A stretch of DNA of 64,000 nucleotides from the NCBI RefSeq assembly GCF_033283405.1, contig NZ_JAWMQR010000003.1, forward strand, positions 496,001 to 560,000. The letters are read 5' to 3'. The stretch comes from Halioxenophilus sp033283405 (GTDB lineage Bacteria > Pseudomonadota > Gammaproteobacteria > Pseudomonadales > Cellvibrionaceae). A model generated the notes under the pieces. The model was not told the DNA's origin. It did not search any database and saw nothing but the letters and a program-made list of their open reading frames with translations. Below are positions 1-6,492 of the stretch, one piece after another (position 1 is the first letter of the stretch; every line of letters starts with the position of its first letter). The position numbers and the translations under genes are program-made.

Positions 1-1
1 T

Positions 2-1003
2 GACGAGGATGCCGGTCTGCTGGAAAATCTGATGAATGAGCTGGATAAAATCACCAGCCAGCAAAAGGCCTTTGTTGCCCCCGAAGTGCTGCACTACATG
101 GAAAAACTGCAGGCCCATCTGCAAGCCAGCGGCTTGGTGGGCAAATCCAACAGCCTGGCCGATATCGTCAAAACGGTGAACCGTGAATTGCGCTCGGGGG
201 AAAATAGTGACTTCGTTATACCCGATTCCAGCAATGCCGTTGCGCAGACCCTGCTGCAGTATCAATCCTCCCACCGACCGCAGGATCTCTGGCATTTTGT
301 TACGCCCGATTATCAACAGAGTTTGATCTGGCTGCAGCTCACCAGTGGCGACAACCAGGATATGACCGCGGTAGTGAACCTGGTGGCCGACTATGTCGCC
401 GCCAACCCGCTGCCCCAAGCGTTGACCTATCGCTGGGCGGGCAAGGCCTACCTGAATGTGATCTGGCAAAAACAGATGGTGGAGGGAATGATCGGCAGTT
501 TGATCGGTGCCTTCATAACCGTACTGGTCATCATGATCTTCCTGTTCCGCTCGGTGGCCTTTGGCCTGCTGGCGATGTTGCCACTAACCCTGACCATCAG
601 CCTGATTTACGGCCTGGTTGGTTTAATCGGCAAGGATTACGACATGCCCATCGCCATTTTATCGGCGCTCACCCTGGGGCTGTCGGTGGACTTCGCCATC
701 CACTTTATCGAACGCCTGCGCGCCACCTTTGCCCGCACCCAGGATTGGTCGGCGACCATGGCCGAGATGTTTGAAGAGCCCGGGCGAGCCATCTCGCGCA
801 ACGCCATTGTCATTGCCATCGGCTTTACGCCCCTGCTGTTTGCCCCGCTGGTGCCTTATATCACCGTCGGTGTACTGCTCGGCAGCATTATGGCGATCTC
901 CGCGATCGTGACCTTAATTGTTATCCCGGCGGTGGCTGCACCTTTCAAGAAGCAGCTGTTTAAAACCGCACCCCAAACCAGTGAGGAGTCTCATCATGCG
1001 TAA
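2..1003 (+). CDS. RND/MMPL-family exporter, C-terminal part (5' end outside window)
   Basis: The frame is open from base 2 with no start, so only the last 333 or so residues are present. About 330 bases encode a periplasmic-type domain, followed by at least five hydrophobic helices near the C-terminus. The helix containing LGLSVDFAIHFIERLR carries the Asp-containing signature typical of the large hydrophobe-exporting (MMPL-like) branch of the RND superfamily, distinct from the AcrB-like drug pumps. Such proteins use proton motive force to move lipids or hydrophobic compounds across the inner membrane. The next gene overlaps the stop codon by 8 bases, so the two are translationally coupled, and a beta-barrel gene follows; this suggests a lipid or hydrophobe export route through the envelope. 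The substrate is unknown. Confidence 0.88.
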   Translation, partial: DEDAGLLENLMNELDKITSQQKAFVAPEVLHYMEKLQAHLQASGLVGKSNSLADIVKTVNRELRSGENSDFVIPDSSNAVAQTLLQYQSSHRPQDLWHFVTPDYQQSLIWLQLTSGDNQDMTAVVNLVADYVAANPLPQALTYRWAGKAYLNVIWQKQMVEGMIGSLIGAFITVLVIMIFLFRSVAFGLLAMLPLTLTISLIYGLVGLIGKDYDMPIAILSALTLGLSVDFAIHFIERLRATFARTQDWSATMAEMFEEPGRAISRNAIVIAIGFTPLLFAPLVPYITVGVLLGSIMAISAIVTLIVIPAVAAPFKKQLFKTAPQTSEESHHA

Positions 1004-1799
1004 ATTATTCGCAGCTGCACTCACCTCGGTGTTGGCCCTAGCCCACACCAGTGCCTTTGCCGAAACCGATGCCTCTGTGCGCGACATCGTTAAGAAAGCG
1101 GAACTCGCCTCCTACTACGCCGGCGATGATGGCCGCACCGAAGCGCGCATGCTGATCGTCGATGCCCAGGGCCGCAAGCAGACCCGCCAGTTCACCATTT
1201 TGCGCCGCGACCGCGCCGATGGTGGCGAGCAGGATTTAATGGTCTTTTTCTCGCGCCCGGCCGACGTGCGCGACACCGTCTTTCGCGTAATTAAACGCAC
1301 CGACGCCGATGACGACCGCTGGTTGTACCTGCCCGGTCTTGACCTGGTAAAACGCATCTCCGCCGGTGACAAACGCACCTCGTTTGTGGGCTCCAACTTC
1401 TTTTATGAAGATGTCTCCGGGCGCAACACCGAGCTCGACGACTTTCAATTAGTCGAAGAGACCGACAGCCTCTATCGGCTGGGAGCCACCCCCAAAGATC
1501 CCAGCAGTGTGGAGTTCTCCCGCTATGTGGTGGAGATCGATAAAACCACTTTCATTCCCATGCAGATCGAATTTTTCGACAGCCAGGATCGCCTCTACCG
1601 TAAAGTGCAGGCACTGAAAGTGGAAACCATTCAAGGTTACCCAACCGTCACCTACTCGCGCATTGAGGACCTGCTAAACGGCGGCGCCACCGAAATGCAG
1701 TTTCGCCACATCAAATACAACCTCGGCCTGCCCGAAGATATCTTCTCTGAGCGCAGTCTGCGCACACCACCAAGACAGTGGTTGGAATTGGGGCAATAG
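996..1799 (+). CDS. LolA-like outer-membrane lipoprotein-sorting family protein
   Basis: 267 residues. The start is the ATG at 996, preceded by a GAGGAG ribosome site, rather than an upstream in-frame codon, because it opens a clear signal peptide (MRKLFAAALTSVLALAHTSA, cleavage near AFA-ET). The mature protein has alternating short hydrophobic strands and motifs such as RWLYLPGLDLVKRI, GSNFFYEDVSGR and FIPMQIEFFD, which are typical of the periplasmic LolA-fold family annotated as outer membrane lipoprotein-sorting protein. These proteins sit beside MMPL-type RND exporters and probably hand hydrophobic cargo across the periplasm. It overlaps the RND gene by 8 bases and is followed after 5 bases by a beta-barrel gene. 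It is not the housekeeping LolA; the family assignment is good, the cargo unknown. Confidence 0.85.
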   Translation: MRKLFAAALTSVLALAHTSAFAETDASVRDIVKKAELASYYAGDDGRTEARMLIVDAQGRKQTRQFTILRRDRADGGEQDLMVFFSRPADVRDTVFRVIKRTDADDDRWLYLPGLDLVKRISAGDKRTSFVGSNFFYEDVSGRNTELDDFQLVEETDSLYRLGATPKDPSSVEFSRYVVEIDKTTFIPMQIEFFDSQDRLYRKVQALKVETIQGYPTVTYSRIEDLLNGGATEMQFRHIKYNLGLPEDIFSERSLRTPPRQWLELGQ

Positions 1800-1804
1800 C
1801 ACTA

Positions 1805-3094
1805 ATGAAACAGAACCACTCAGTTAAAAAACTGGTTGCCGCCATCCTGCTCACCGCCAGTGGCAGTTGGGCCGCCAACGCCCTGGCCCAGGAAGAGACC
1901 GACCTCTGGGCCGACGCCTGGGAGGAGGATGAGACGCCGGCTGCCCCCTGGCTGCACGGCTTTATCGAGCAGGCAGCCGGTGTTCGTCTACAGAATAGTG
2001 ACTACAACAAAGAGACCAGCGTGATGGACAGCCGCGTACGGTTGGAGGCCAGCCACTACTGGCAACGCTGGAACTTCGCCGCCAAGGGCGACCTCTACTA
2101 CGACGGTGTTTTGGATAAGTGGCGGGACGAGTTGCGCGAGGCCTCGGCGCAGACCTCCTTTAGCCGTTTCGACGTTAAACTGGGCCGACAGATTCTGACT
2201 TGGGGCACCGGCGACTATATCTTCTTGAATGATTTTTTCCCCAAAGATTGGCAATCGTTTTTTGCCGGTCGCCAGGATGAGTATTTAAAGGCTCCATCCG
2301 ACGCCATTAAGTTTTCCCACTTCACCAGTATCATCAATTTTGATCTGGTGTGGACGCCGGAATTCGACCCCGACAACTACATCAACGGCGATTATTTCTC
2401 CTTTTTTGATCGCAGCCAGGGCGCCACGGCCGCGCCGTCGTTTTATGCCGACGCCCCCAATGACGACGAGTGGGCGTTGCGTTTCTATCGCAATTTTGGC
2501 AGCAGTGAATTTGCCCTGTACGGCTACGATGGTTTCTTTAAAAGCCCCAATGCCATCGACCAGCAAGGCCGCTACACCTTCAGCCGCTTGCAGAGCCTGG
2601 GCGCCTCCTGGCGGCAGCCGCTGCTGAAAGGGATCTTCAACGTTGAAACCGCCTACTACCTGAGCGCCGATGATACCCACGGCGATAACCCGGCCATCGG
2701 CAACAGCCAGTGGCGTCTTTTGGTGGGCTATGAGCAGGAACTGGTCACCCGTTTAACCGGCTCCGTGCAGTTCTATCTGGAACAGACGCAAGATTACCAG
2801 GCGCTGCTGGCCAACTCCCCGGCCGCCAACCTGGAACCTGAAGAGAACCGTACCGTGGTCACCACCCGGCTCACCTGGCGCAACCAGAACGACAAACTGA
2901 CCCTGGGGCTGTTCCTCTTCTACTCCCCCTCTGATCACGACAGCTATTGGCGGCCCACGGCCAGCTATCGGTTTAATGATCAGTGGCAGCTGAGTGGCGG
3001 CGTGAACTGGTTTGAAGGTAGAGACAAGCACACCTTTTTCGGCCAGTTTGAAGAGAACAACAATCTCTACGCTCGAGTGCGTTACAGCTTTTAA
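1805..3094 (+). CDS. Outer-membrane beta-barrel protein (DUF1302/alginate-export-like)
   Basis: 429 residues from the ATG at 1805; an in-frame GTG at 1778 would overlap the previous gene and add nothing to the signal peptide. The signal peptide ends around ANALA-QEE. The mature protein is rich in alternating aromatic strands (RFDVKLGRQILTWGTGDYIF, WALRFYRNFG, LYARVRYSF) and ends in Phe, the signature recognised by the BAM assembly machinery. This is typical of 14-18 stranded barrels of the DUF1302 or alginate-export kind. Immediate linkage to an RND/MMPL exporter and a LolA-like protein argues for a trans-envelope lipid or hydrophobe pathway with this as the outer-membrane part. The exact family is uncertain; the barrel assignment is firm. 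Confidence 0.82.
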   Translation: MKQNHSVKKLVAAILLTASGSWAANALAQEETDLWADAWEEDETPAAPWLHGFIEQAAGVRLQNSDYNKETSVMDSRVRLEASHYWQRWNFAAKGDLYYDGVLDKWRDELREASAQTSFSRFDVKLGRQILTWGTGDYIFLNDFFPKDWQSFFAGRQDEYLKAPSDAIKFSHFTSIINFDLVWTPEFDPDNYINGDYFSFFDRSQGATAAPSFYADAPNDDEWALRFYRNFGSSEFALYGYDGFFKSPNAIDQQGRYTFSRLQSLGASWRQPLLKGIFNVETAYYLSADDTHGDNPAIGNSQWRLLVGYEQELVTRLTGSVQFYLEQTQDYQALLANSPAANLEPEENRTVVTTRLTWRNQNDKLTLGLFLFYSPSDHDSYWRPTASYRFNDQWQLSGGVNWFEGRDKHTFFGQFEENNNLYARVRYSF

Positions 3095-3126
3095 CGCGCT
3101 CGAACAGAGACCAACCATTGCCAGGC

Positions 3127-3147
3127 CATTCGCCTGCCTAGCGAATG
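3127..3147. promoter_or_regulatory. Inverted repeat, candidate ArsR-type operator
   Basis: CATTCGC, seven bases, GCGAATG form a perfect 7-bp inverted repeat between the barrel gene and the DUF2892-arsR pair, about 70 bases upstream of the DUF2892 start. ArsR-family operators are usually interrupted dyads of this size, and a weak -35-like TTGAAA lies just downstream at 3158. It could equally be part of a terminator for the upstream operon, although no T-tract follows. Confidence 0.35.
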
Positions 3148-3219
3148 CGTGGCGATATTGAAATGCAACAACCGATGTGAATGATCATCGGGTTTTTAAT
3201 CGGCAGTAGGAGAAGAGAG

Positions 3220-3462
3220 ATGAGTGCTGAACGCGCGTTAACAGCCTTTGCGGGCTTTATGGTATTGTTGTCGGTCGCCCTGACAGTCTGGGTACACCCC
3301 TATTTTGTCTGGTTTACGGTATTTATCGGTGCCAACCTGTTTCAACAGTCGTTCACCGGTTTTTGCCCGGCGACCATTGTTATGAAAAAAGTATTCGGTG
3401 TAAAAACCGAGGTAGAACTCTACAAGAGTAAAAATCAAGATGGAAATGCCACAACTGCCTGA
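3220..3462 (+). CDS. DUF2892 (YgaP-type) inner-membrane protein
   Basis: 80 residues from the ATG at 3220, which has a strong AGGAGAAGAGAG ribosome site; the longer frame from 3181 lacks one. The sequence starts MSAERAL, contains two hydrophobic segments joined by HPYFVW, and includes FTGFCPATIVMKKVFG, the family motif with a membrane-proximal Cys before the final basic stretch. In E. coli YgaP the same membrane domain is fused to a rhodanese domain that carries a persulfide; here the rhodanese part is absent. The gene overlaps the following ArsR-type regulator by 23 bases, an arrangement like ygaVP. Likely role: sulfur or sulfide handling at the membrane, inferred from the family and from the neighbour's cysteines. 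Confidence 0.8.
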   Translation: MSAERALTAFAGFMVLLSVALTVWVHPYFVWFTVFIGANLFQQSFTGFCPATIVMKKVFGVKTEVELYKSKNQDGNATTA

Positions 3463-3742
3463 GCAAGATGCTGTTCGCGCCGCTGAGTTTTTGCGCTCGG
3501 TGGCCAACGAGTATCGGCTGTTAATTTTATGCCGCCTGGCGGACGGTGAGATGAGTGTTGGTGAGTTGCACGAACCATTTCCCTTGAGCCAATCCTCTTT
3601 TTCGCAACACCTGTCGGTGTTGCGCAAACAGGGGCTGGTGAAAAATCGAAAGGTGGCGCAGACGGTTTACTACTCCATCAGCGATCCCGACATACTCAAT
3701 CTGATGATGCTATTAAAGGATAAATTCTGCCCGACGGTATAG
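3440..3742 (+). CDS. ArsR-family regulator resembling persulfide sensors YgaV/BigR/SqrR
   Basis: 100 residues, a winged-helix protein of the usual ArsR length. The recognition helix region is LSQSSFSQHLSVLRKQGLV, followed by the wing VAQTVYYSIS. It lacks the metal-binding ELCVCDL motif of arsenic sensors. Instead it has two cysteines only, Cys31 (in LILCRLADGE) and Cys97 (in DKFCPTV), 66 residues apart. This is the spacing of the redox pair in SqrR (Cys41/Cys107) and BigR, which form tetrasulfide links in response to reactive sulfur. Overlap with the DUF2892 gene supports a ygaVP-like sulfur-responsive operon. Autorepression through the dyad at 3127 is plausible but unproven. Part of the 23-base overlap could be removed if Met3 is the true start. 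Confidence 0.85.
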   Translation: MEMPQLPEQDAVRAAEFLRSVANEYRLLILCRLADGEMSVGELHEPFPLSQSSFSQHLSVLRKQGLVKNRKVAQTVYYSISDPDILNLMMLLKDKFCPTV

Positions 3743-3793
3743 CCTTCAGCCACAGGCAAATGGTGCCGCTGTAGCCGGAGGCCGACGCACCGC

Positions 3794-4204
3794 TCAGCTG
3801 GCATCCGGCTGCTCTGCCAACCACTCATAAAAGCTGAGGTCGTTGGCCAACAGCTCGAAGTCGTCATTGGTTAATACCAACTCCAGTTCGCCGGCAACGG
3901 CAGGTGGCTCTGTGGCGATAATAGGTTGCGGGGTGGTAATGGATTGCGGGCTGGAATTTAACAGCACCAGCGCTACCGCGGCCAAGCCGGCAAAACTCAA
4001 ACCGGCCCCAATCGTTTGCTTGGCGGAAAAACCAAAACCCCGCCCCCGGGCCGGCTCAACATTAGCGGCCAACGCCTTCTGCCGGGCCTGATGCAGGCGG
4101 CTCACCACCGACTCCGGTAACTGCTCGCTACTGGCCTGCAGAGAATCCACCACCAATTTAGCTTCCGGTGTCAGCTCTGCTGATTGTTGCTTGTCGTTGT
4201 TCAT
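3794..4204 (-). CDS. Single-pass membrane protein, probable anti-sigma factor (DUF3619-like)
   Basis: 136 residues. The N-terminal 60 are helical and polar, with a segment resembling the DUF3619 family (LPESVVSRLHQARQKALAA). One membrane helix follows (IGAGLSFAGLAAVALVLLN), then a Pro/Thr-rich linker and an acidic tail (LTNDDFELLANDLSFYEWLAEQ). This N-in topology with a sigma-binding cytoplasmic part is that of anti-sigma factors. The gene lies 100 bases downstream of the ECF sigma gene on the same strand. In many beta- and gammaproteobacteria sigma factor, DUF3619 and DUF3106 genes are neighbours, and a DUF3106 protein is encoded in this operon too. The anti-sigma role is inferred from context and topology. 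Confidence 0.7.
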   Translation of the reverse strand: MNNDKQQSAELTPEAKLVVDSLQASSEQLPESVVSRLHQARQKALAANVEPARGRGFGFSAKQTIGAGLSFAGLAAVALVLLNSSPQSITTPQPIIATEPPAVAGELELVLTNDDFELLANDLSFYEWLAEQPDAS

Positions 4205-4304
4205 CGATTACCTCAAGTGCCAATTTTACTTTGGCTAATTCCGCTATTGGCCCGTTCCTTTTATGACCAAACATCCCACAACCCAATCCTGCCTTGGGCT
4301 AAAT

Positions 4305-4847
4305 TCAACTGGCACTCACGGCCAAGTTGTCCAACTGTAGCTGCAAGGCTTTCAATGCTCTTGAATAGTGGGTTTTTACACTACCCGTGGAGCAGCCCAT
4401 AATCGCCGCCGTCTCTTCGGTGCTGTGCTCCCACCAGGCGCGCAACAGAAAAGCCTGTCGCTGGCGCTCGGGCAAGTGACGCAAGGCCACTTCCACCTGA
4501 GCGTTAATTTCACCATTAATAAGCGCATCCATGGGGGTCGTGCCATTCTCGCCGGGCTCGATCAACTCTGCCTGATCATCAGCTGCATCCTGCTGTTGCC
4601 ACCAAAACAGAATGCGCCGCACCTTCTGCCGGCGATACCAATCGCGAATGGTATTTTGCAATACCCGCTGAAACAGCGCCGGCCACTCGGCTTGCGGGTA
4701 ATTAGCGTAACTTTTTACCAGCTTCAGCATGCTGTCTTGAACAATATCCAAGGCTTCATCCGCGTTGCCGGTTGCCAGGCGCGCCGTGACAAAGGCCCGG
4801 TTTTGGATCGACGCCAGGAACTGGTCCAACTGCCAATTTTCAGCCAT
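4305..4847 (-). CDS. ECF-type RNA polymerase sigma factor
   Basis: 180 residues from the ATG at 4847 (a TTG six bases upstream is less likely). Region 2 is seen at residues 15-85, with ATGNADEALDIVQDSMLKLVKSY and RVLQNTIRDWYRRQKVRR; region 4 at about 115-170, with LPERQRQAFLLRAWWEHSTEETAAIMGCSTGSVKTHYSRA, the helix-turn-helix that reads the -35 element. Length and the missing region 3 place it in group 4 (ECF). The start lies 9 bases after the beta-barrel gene stop, so it seems to be the fifth gene of an operon rather than the first. The probable anti-sigma gene follows. Its target is likely its own operon, but no promoter could be verified. Confidence 0.92.
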   Translation of the reverse strand: MAENWQLDQFLASIQNRAFVTARLATGNADEALDIVQDSMLKLVKSYANYPQAEWPALFQRVLQNTIRDWYRRQKVRRILFWWQQQDAADDQAELIEPGENGTTPMDALINGEINAQVEVALRHLPERQRQAFLLRAWWEHSTEETAAIMGCSTGSVKTHYSRALKALQLQLDNLAVSAS

Positions 4848-4856
4848 GGTCAACGG

Positions 4857-5723
4857 TCACCAATGGAAGCGCAGCGCGGACTCACCATAGTAGATGTTGT
4901 CCTCCAGGCCTCCGGCTGCGAAAGCCGACCAGCTAAAAGTATCGGATAGATAATAGGTAACACCGGCCGAGAGACTGTTTTCTTTCTCTTCCGTAATCGC
5001 GTATTGATATTGCGACACGCCCACCTGATACGCCCAGTTGTTGCGCTGGTAATTGATTGCCATGCCCAGGCGATGATCGGTTAAATCGAGCAGGCCGCTG
5101 AGCGTGCGCTGTGCCATATACAAAGTCAGGCGCCGATTACCGATCTGCTCGGGAATATTCTCCTCGTAATCGTAGGTCACACCGCTTAAATCCAAACGCC
5201 AATTACCGGCATACCCGCTGTAGAGCAGGCTCAACCCCAAACGATCAAATTCCGGATCACGAAAATCGCGGCCGCGGACACCATCAAAGGGGTTATCGGC
5301 CTCTACCTGGCCGGTGATGAAGCCAACGCGCAGCAACCAGCTGCCCGGATAATACTGCGCCTGAAACTCCCAATCGCGAGTCTCCAGAGTCGACTCCTCA
5401 ACGGCGCTGCGATACTCCGCCGCCAGGCTCCATTTGGCGATAGGGTCGGTGGTGAAGGCGGCTAACCAATGGCGACTGTCGGCTGCCGCGCCATCGTCAT
5501 CAACACTGGTCGCGGAATAGGCCAAGGCGATCTGGCTGTAATTGGGCAGGCCTAGCTGCAGGTCGGCGCCGGCCAGGGTCTGATTTTCGGTATCGGCACC
5601 CACGCGCACACCGAGCGAATGTTTGGGTGCCTCGGCACCAAGCCACTCGCTCTCATCGGCTTGCACAACTGCCGTTAACAGCCCACCGAACAATACGAGC
5701 AATAATTTGGTATTGACCTGCAC
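4857..5723 (-). CDS. Probable outer-membrane beta-barrel protein in the sigma-factor operon
   Basis: 288 residues from a GTG at 5723, two bases after the DUF3106 stop codon, hence coupled. Signal peptide: VQVNTKLLLVLFGGLLTAVVQA-DES. The rest alternates short aromatic strands and turns (WSLAAEYRSA, WLLRVGFITG, YQVGVSQYQY, ALRFHW) and ends in an aromatic residue, as expected for a barrel of about 12-14 strands. I do not recognise the family. It lies directly upstream of the ECF sigma gene, so expression of this envelope protein and of the sigma factor should be linked. It might be a sensor of envelope state or simply the cargo of the sigma regulon; nothing in the sequence decides this. Confidence 0.75.
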   Translation of the reverse strand: MQVNTKLLLVLFGGLLTAVVQADESEWLGAEAPKHSLGVRVGADTENQTLAGADLQLGLPNYSQIALAYSATSVDDDGAAADSRHWLAAFTTDPIAKWSLAAEYRSAVEESTLETRDWEFQAQYYPGSWLLRVGFITGQVEADNPFDGVRGRDFRDPEFDRLGLSLLYSGYAGNWRLDLSGVTYDYEENIPEQIGNRRLTLYMAQRTLSGLLDLTDHRLGMAINYQRNNWAYQVGVSQYQYAITEEKENSLSAGVTYYLSDTFSWSAFAAGGLEDNIYYGESALRFHW

Positions 5724-5725
5724 GC

Positions 5726-6193
5726 CTATTCCCCCCCACGGTTACGGCGATCCTGGATACGCTCGATCAGCTCTCGTTTTTTTTCCGGCGACAGGCTCTC
5801 CCAACGATTGCGTAGTGCTTCGCGCTTGCTCTCGGGTAGAGATTGATAACGTTGAAACTGTTTGCGGACACGCGCCTTCTGTTCATCCGTTAAACTTTGA
5901 AACTGCTGGAAGCGGGCGCGAATCGCCTGCCGCTCCTCGTCACTCAAATTTTGCCAACGCTGCAGCCGTACCAGAGCGCGCTCGCGCAGCTGGGGCGACA
6001 TGGCCAGCCAGCGCTCGGCACCCTGCAAGTAGCGCTGGCGCTGTGCCTGATCAAGCCCCGCCCAACGCTGCTCCACATTGGCCAAGGTGGCTTGCACCTC
6101 TGGTCGCAATTCACTCCATTCTTGTGCCAGCACGGCATGACTCCAACATAAAATCAGGAAGCAGAGGCTGCACCAGACTCGTCTACTGTTCAC
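5726..6193 (-). CDS. DUF3106-type exported protein
   Basis: 155 residues from a GTG at 6193 that overlaps the end of the upstream gene by 11 bases; longer frames reaching 6283 would put 30 residues ahead of the signal peptide. The signal peptide is VNSRRVWCSLCFLILCWSHAVLA-QEW. The mature part is a chain of about five helical repeats of roughly 18 residues with the pattern W/Y..L..E.R..L/AR.R: WAGLDQAQRQRYL, WQNLSDEERQAIR, FQSLTDEQKARVR, YQSLPESKREALR, WESLSPEKKRELI. This is the DUF3106 hallmark. The family is of unknown function and is commonly found beside a sigma/DUF3619 pair, as here. It is probably periplasmic and helical, comparable in style to CpxP/Spy-like LTxxQ proteins, though that resemblance is only in the repeat spacing. 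Confidence 0.82.
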   Translation of the reverse strand: MNSRRVWCSLCFLILCWSHAVLAQEWSELRPEVQATLANVEQRWAGLDQAQRQRYLQGAERWLAMSPQLRERALVRLQRWQNLSDEERQAIRARFQQFQSLTDEQKARVRKQFQRYQSLPESKREALRNRWESLSPEKKRELIERIQDRRNRGGE

Positions 6194-6449
6194 CTTCCAC
6201 CTCCACTTCAACTCGCTTGCTCGGTTCTTTTTGGGCACGGTTCGCCTGCTGTTTTTGGTAATCATCCAAACCATGAAACACAATTAATTCAAAGGTTTCG
6301 TCATCCACATCGCCAAAGTCGGCGAGCATTTCCAACAGCGAAGCCGGTGGCGGCTTCTCCACTAACACATTGTTCTCGTTTTCGCTGGCAAGCAGATGCC
6401 GACTGGGCCAAACCAACAAAAACAGGAGTAGGAATTTTACTGGTCGCAT
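6183..6449 (-). CDS. Small exported protein of unknown function
   Basis: 88 residues from the ATG at 6449; a GTG at 6488 and an ATG at 6467 are in frame but would precede the signal peptide (MRPVKFLLLFLLVWPSRHLLAS). The mature part, about 65 residues, is acidic first (LLEMLADFGDVDDETFELIVFHGLDDYQ) and then basic and charged (QANRAQKEPSKRVEVEVEGEQ). No family recognised. It is sandwiched between the DUF4382 lipoprotein gene (43-base gap) and the DUF3106 gene (11-base overlap), so it is almost certainly co-translated with the latter. A periplasmic partner of the DUF3106 protein is a reasonable guess. Confidence 0.68.
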   Translation of the reverse strand: MRPVKFLLLFLLVWPSRHLLASENENNVLVEKPPPASLLEMLADFGDVDDETFELIVFHGLDDYQKQQANRAQKEPSKRVEVEVEGEQ

Positions 6450-6492
6450 AATCACCGGAGCTGGCATTGGCTCATACTGCACCAACACCTTG

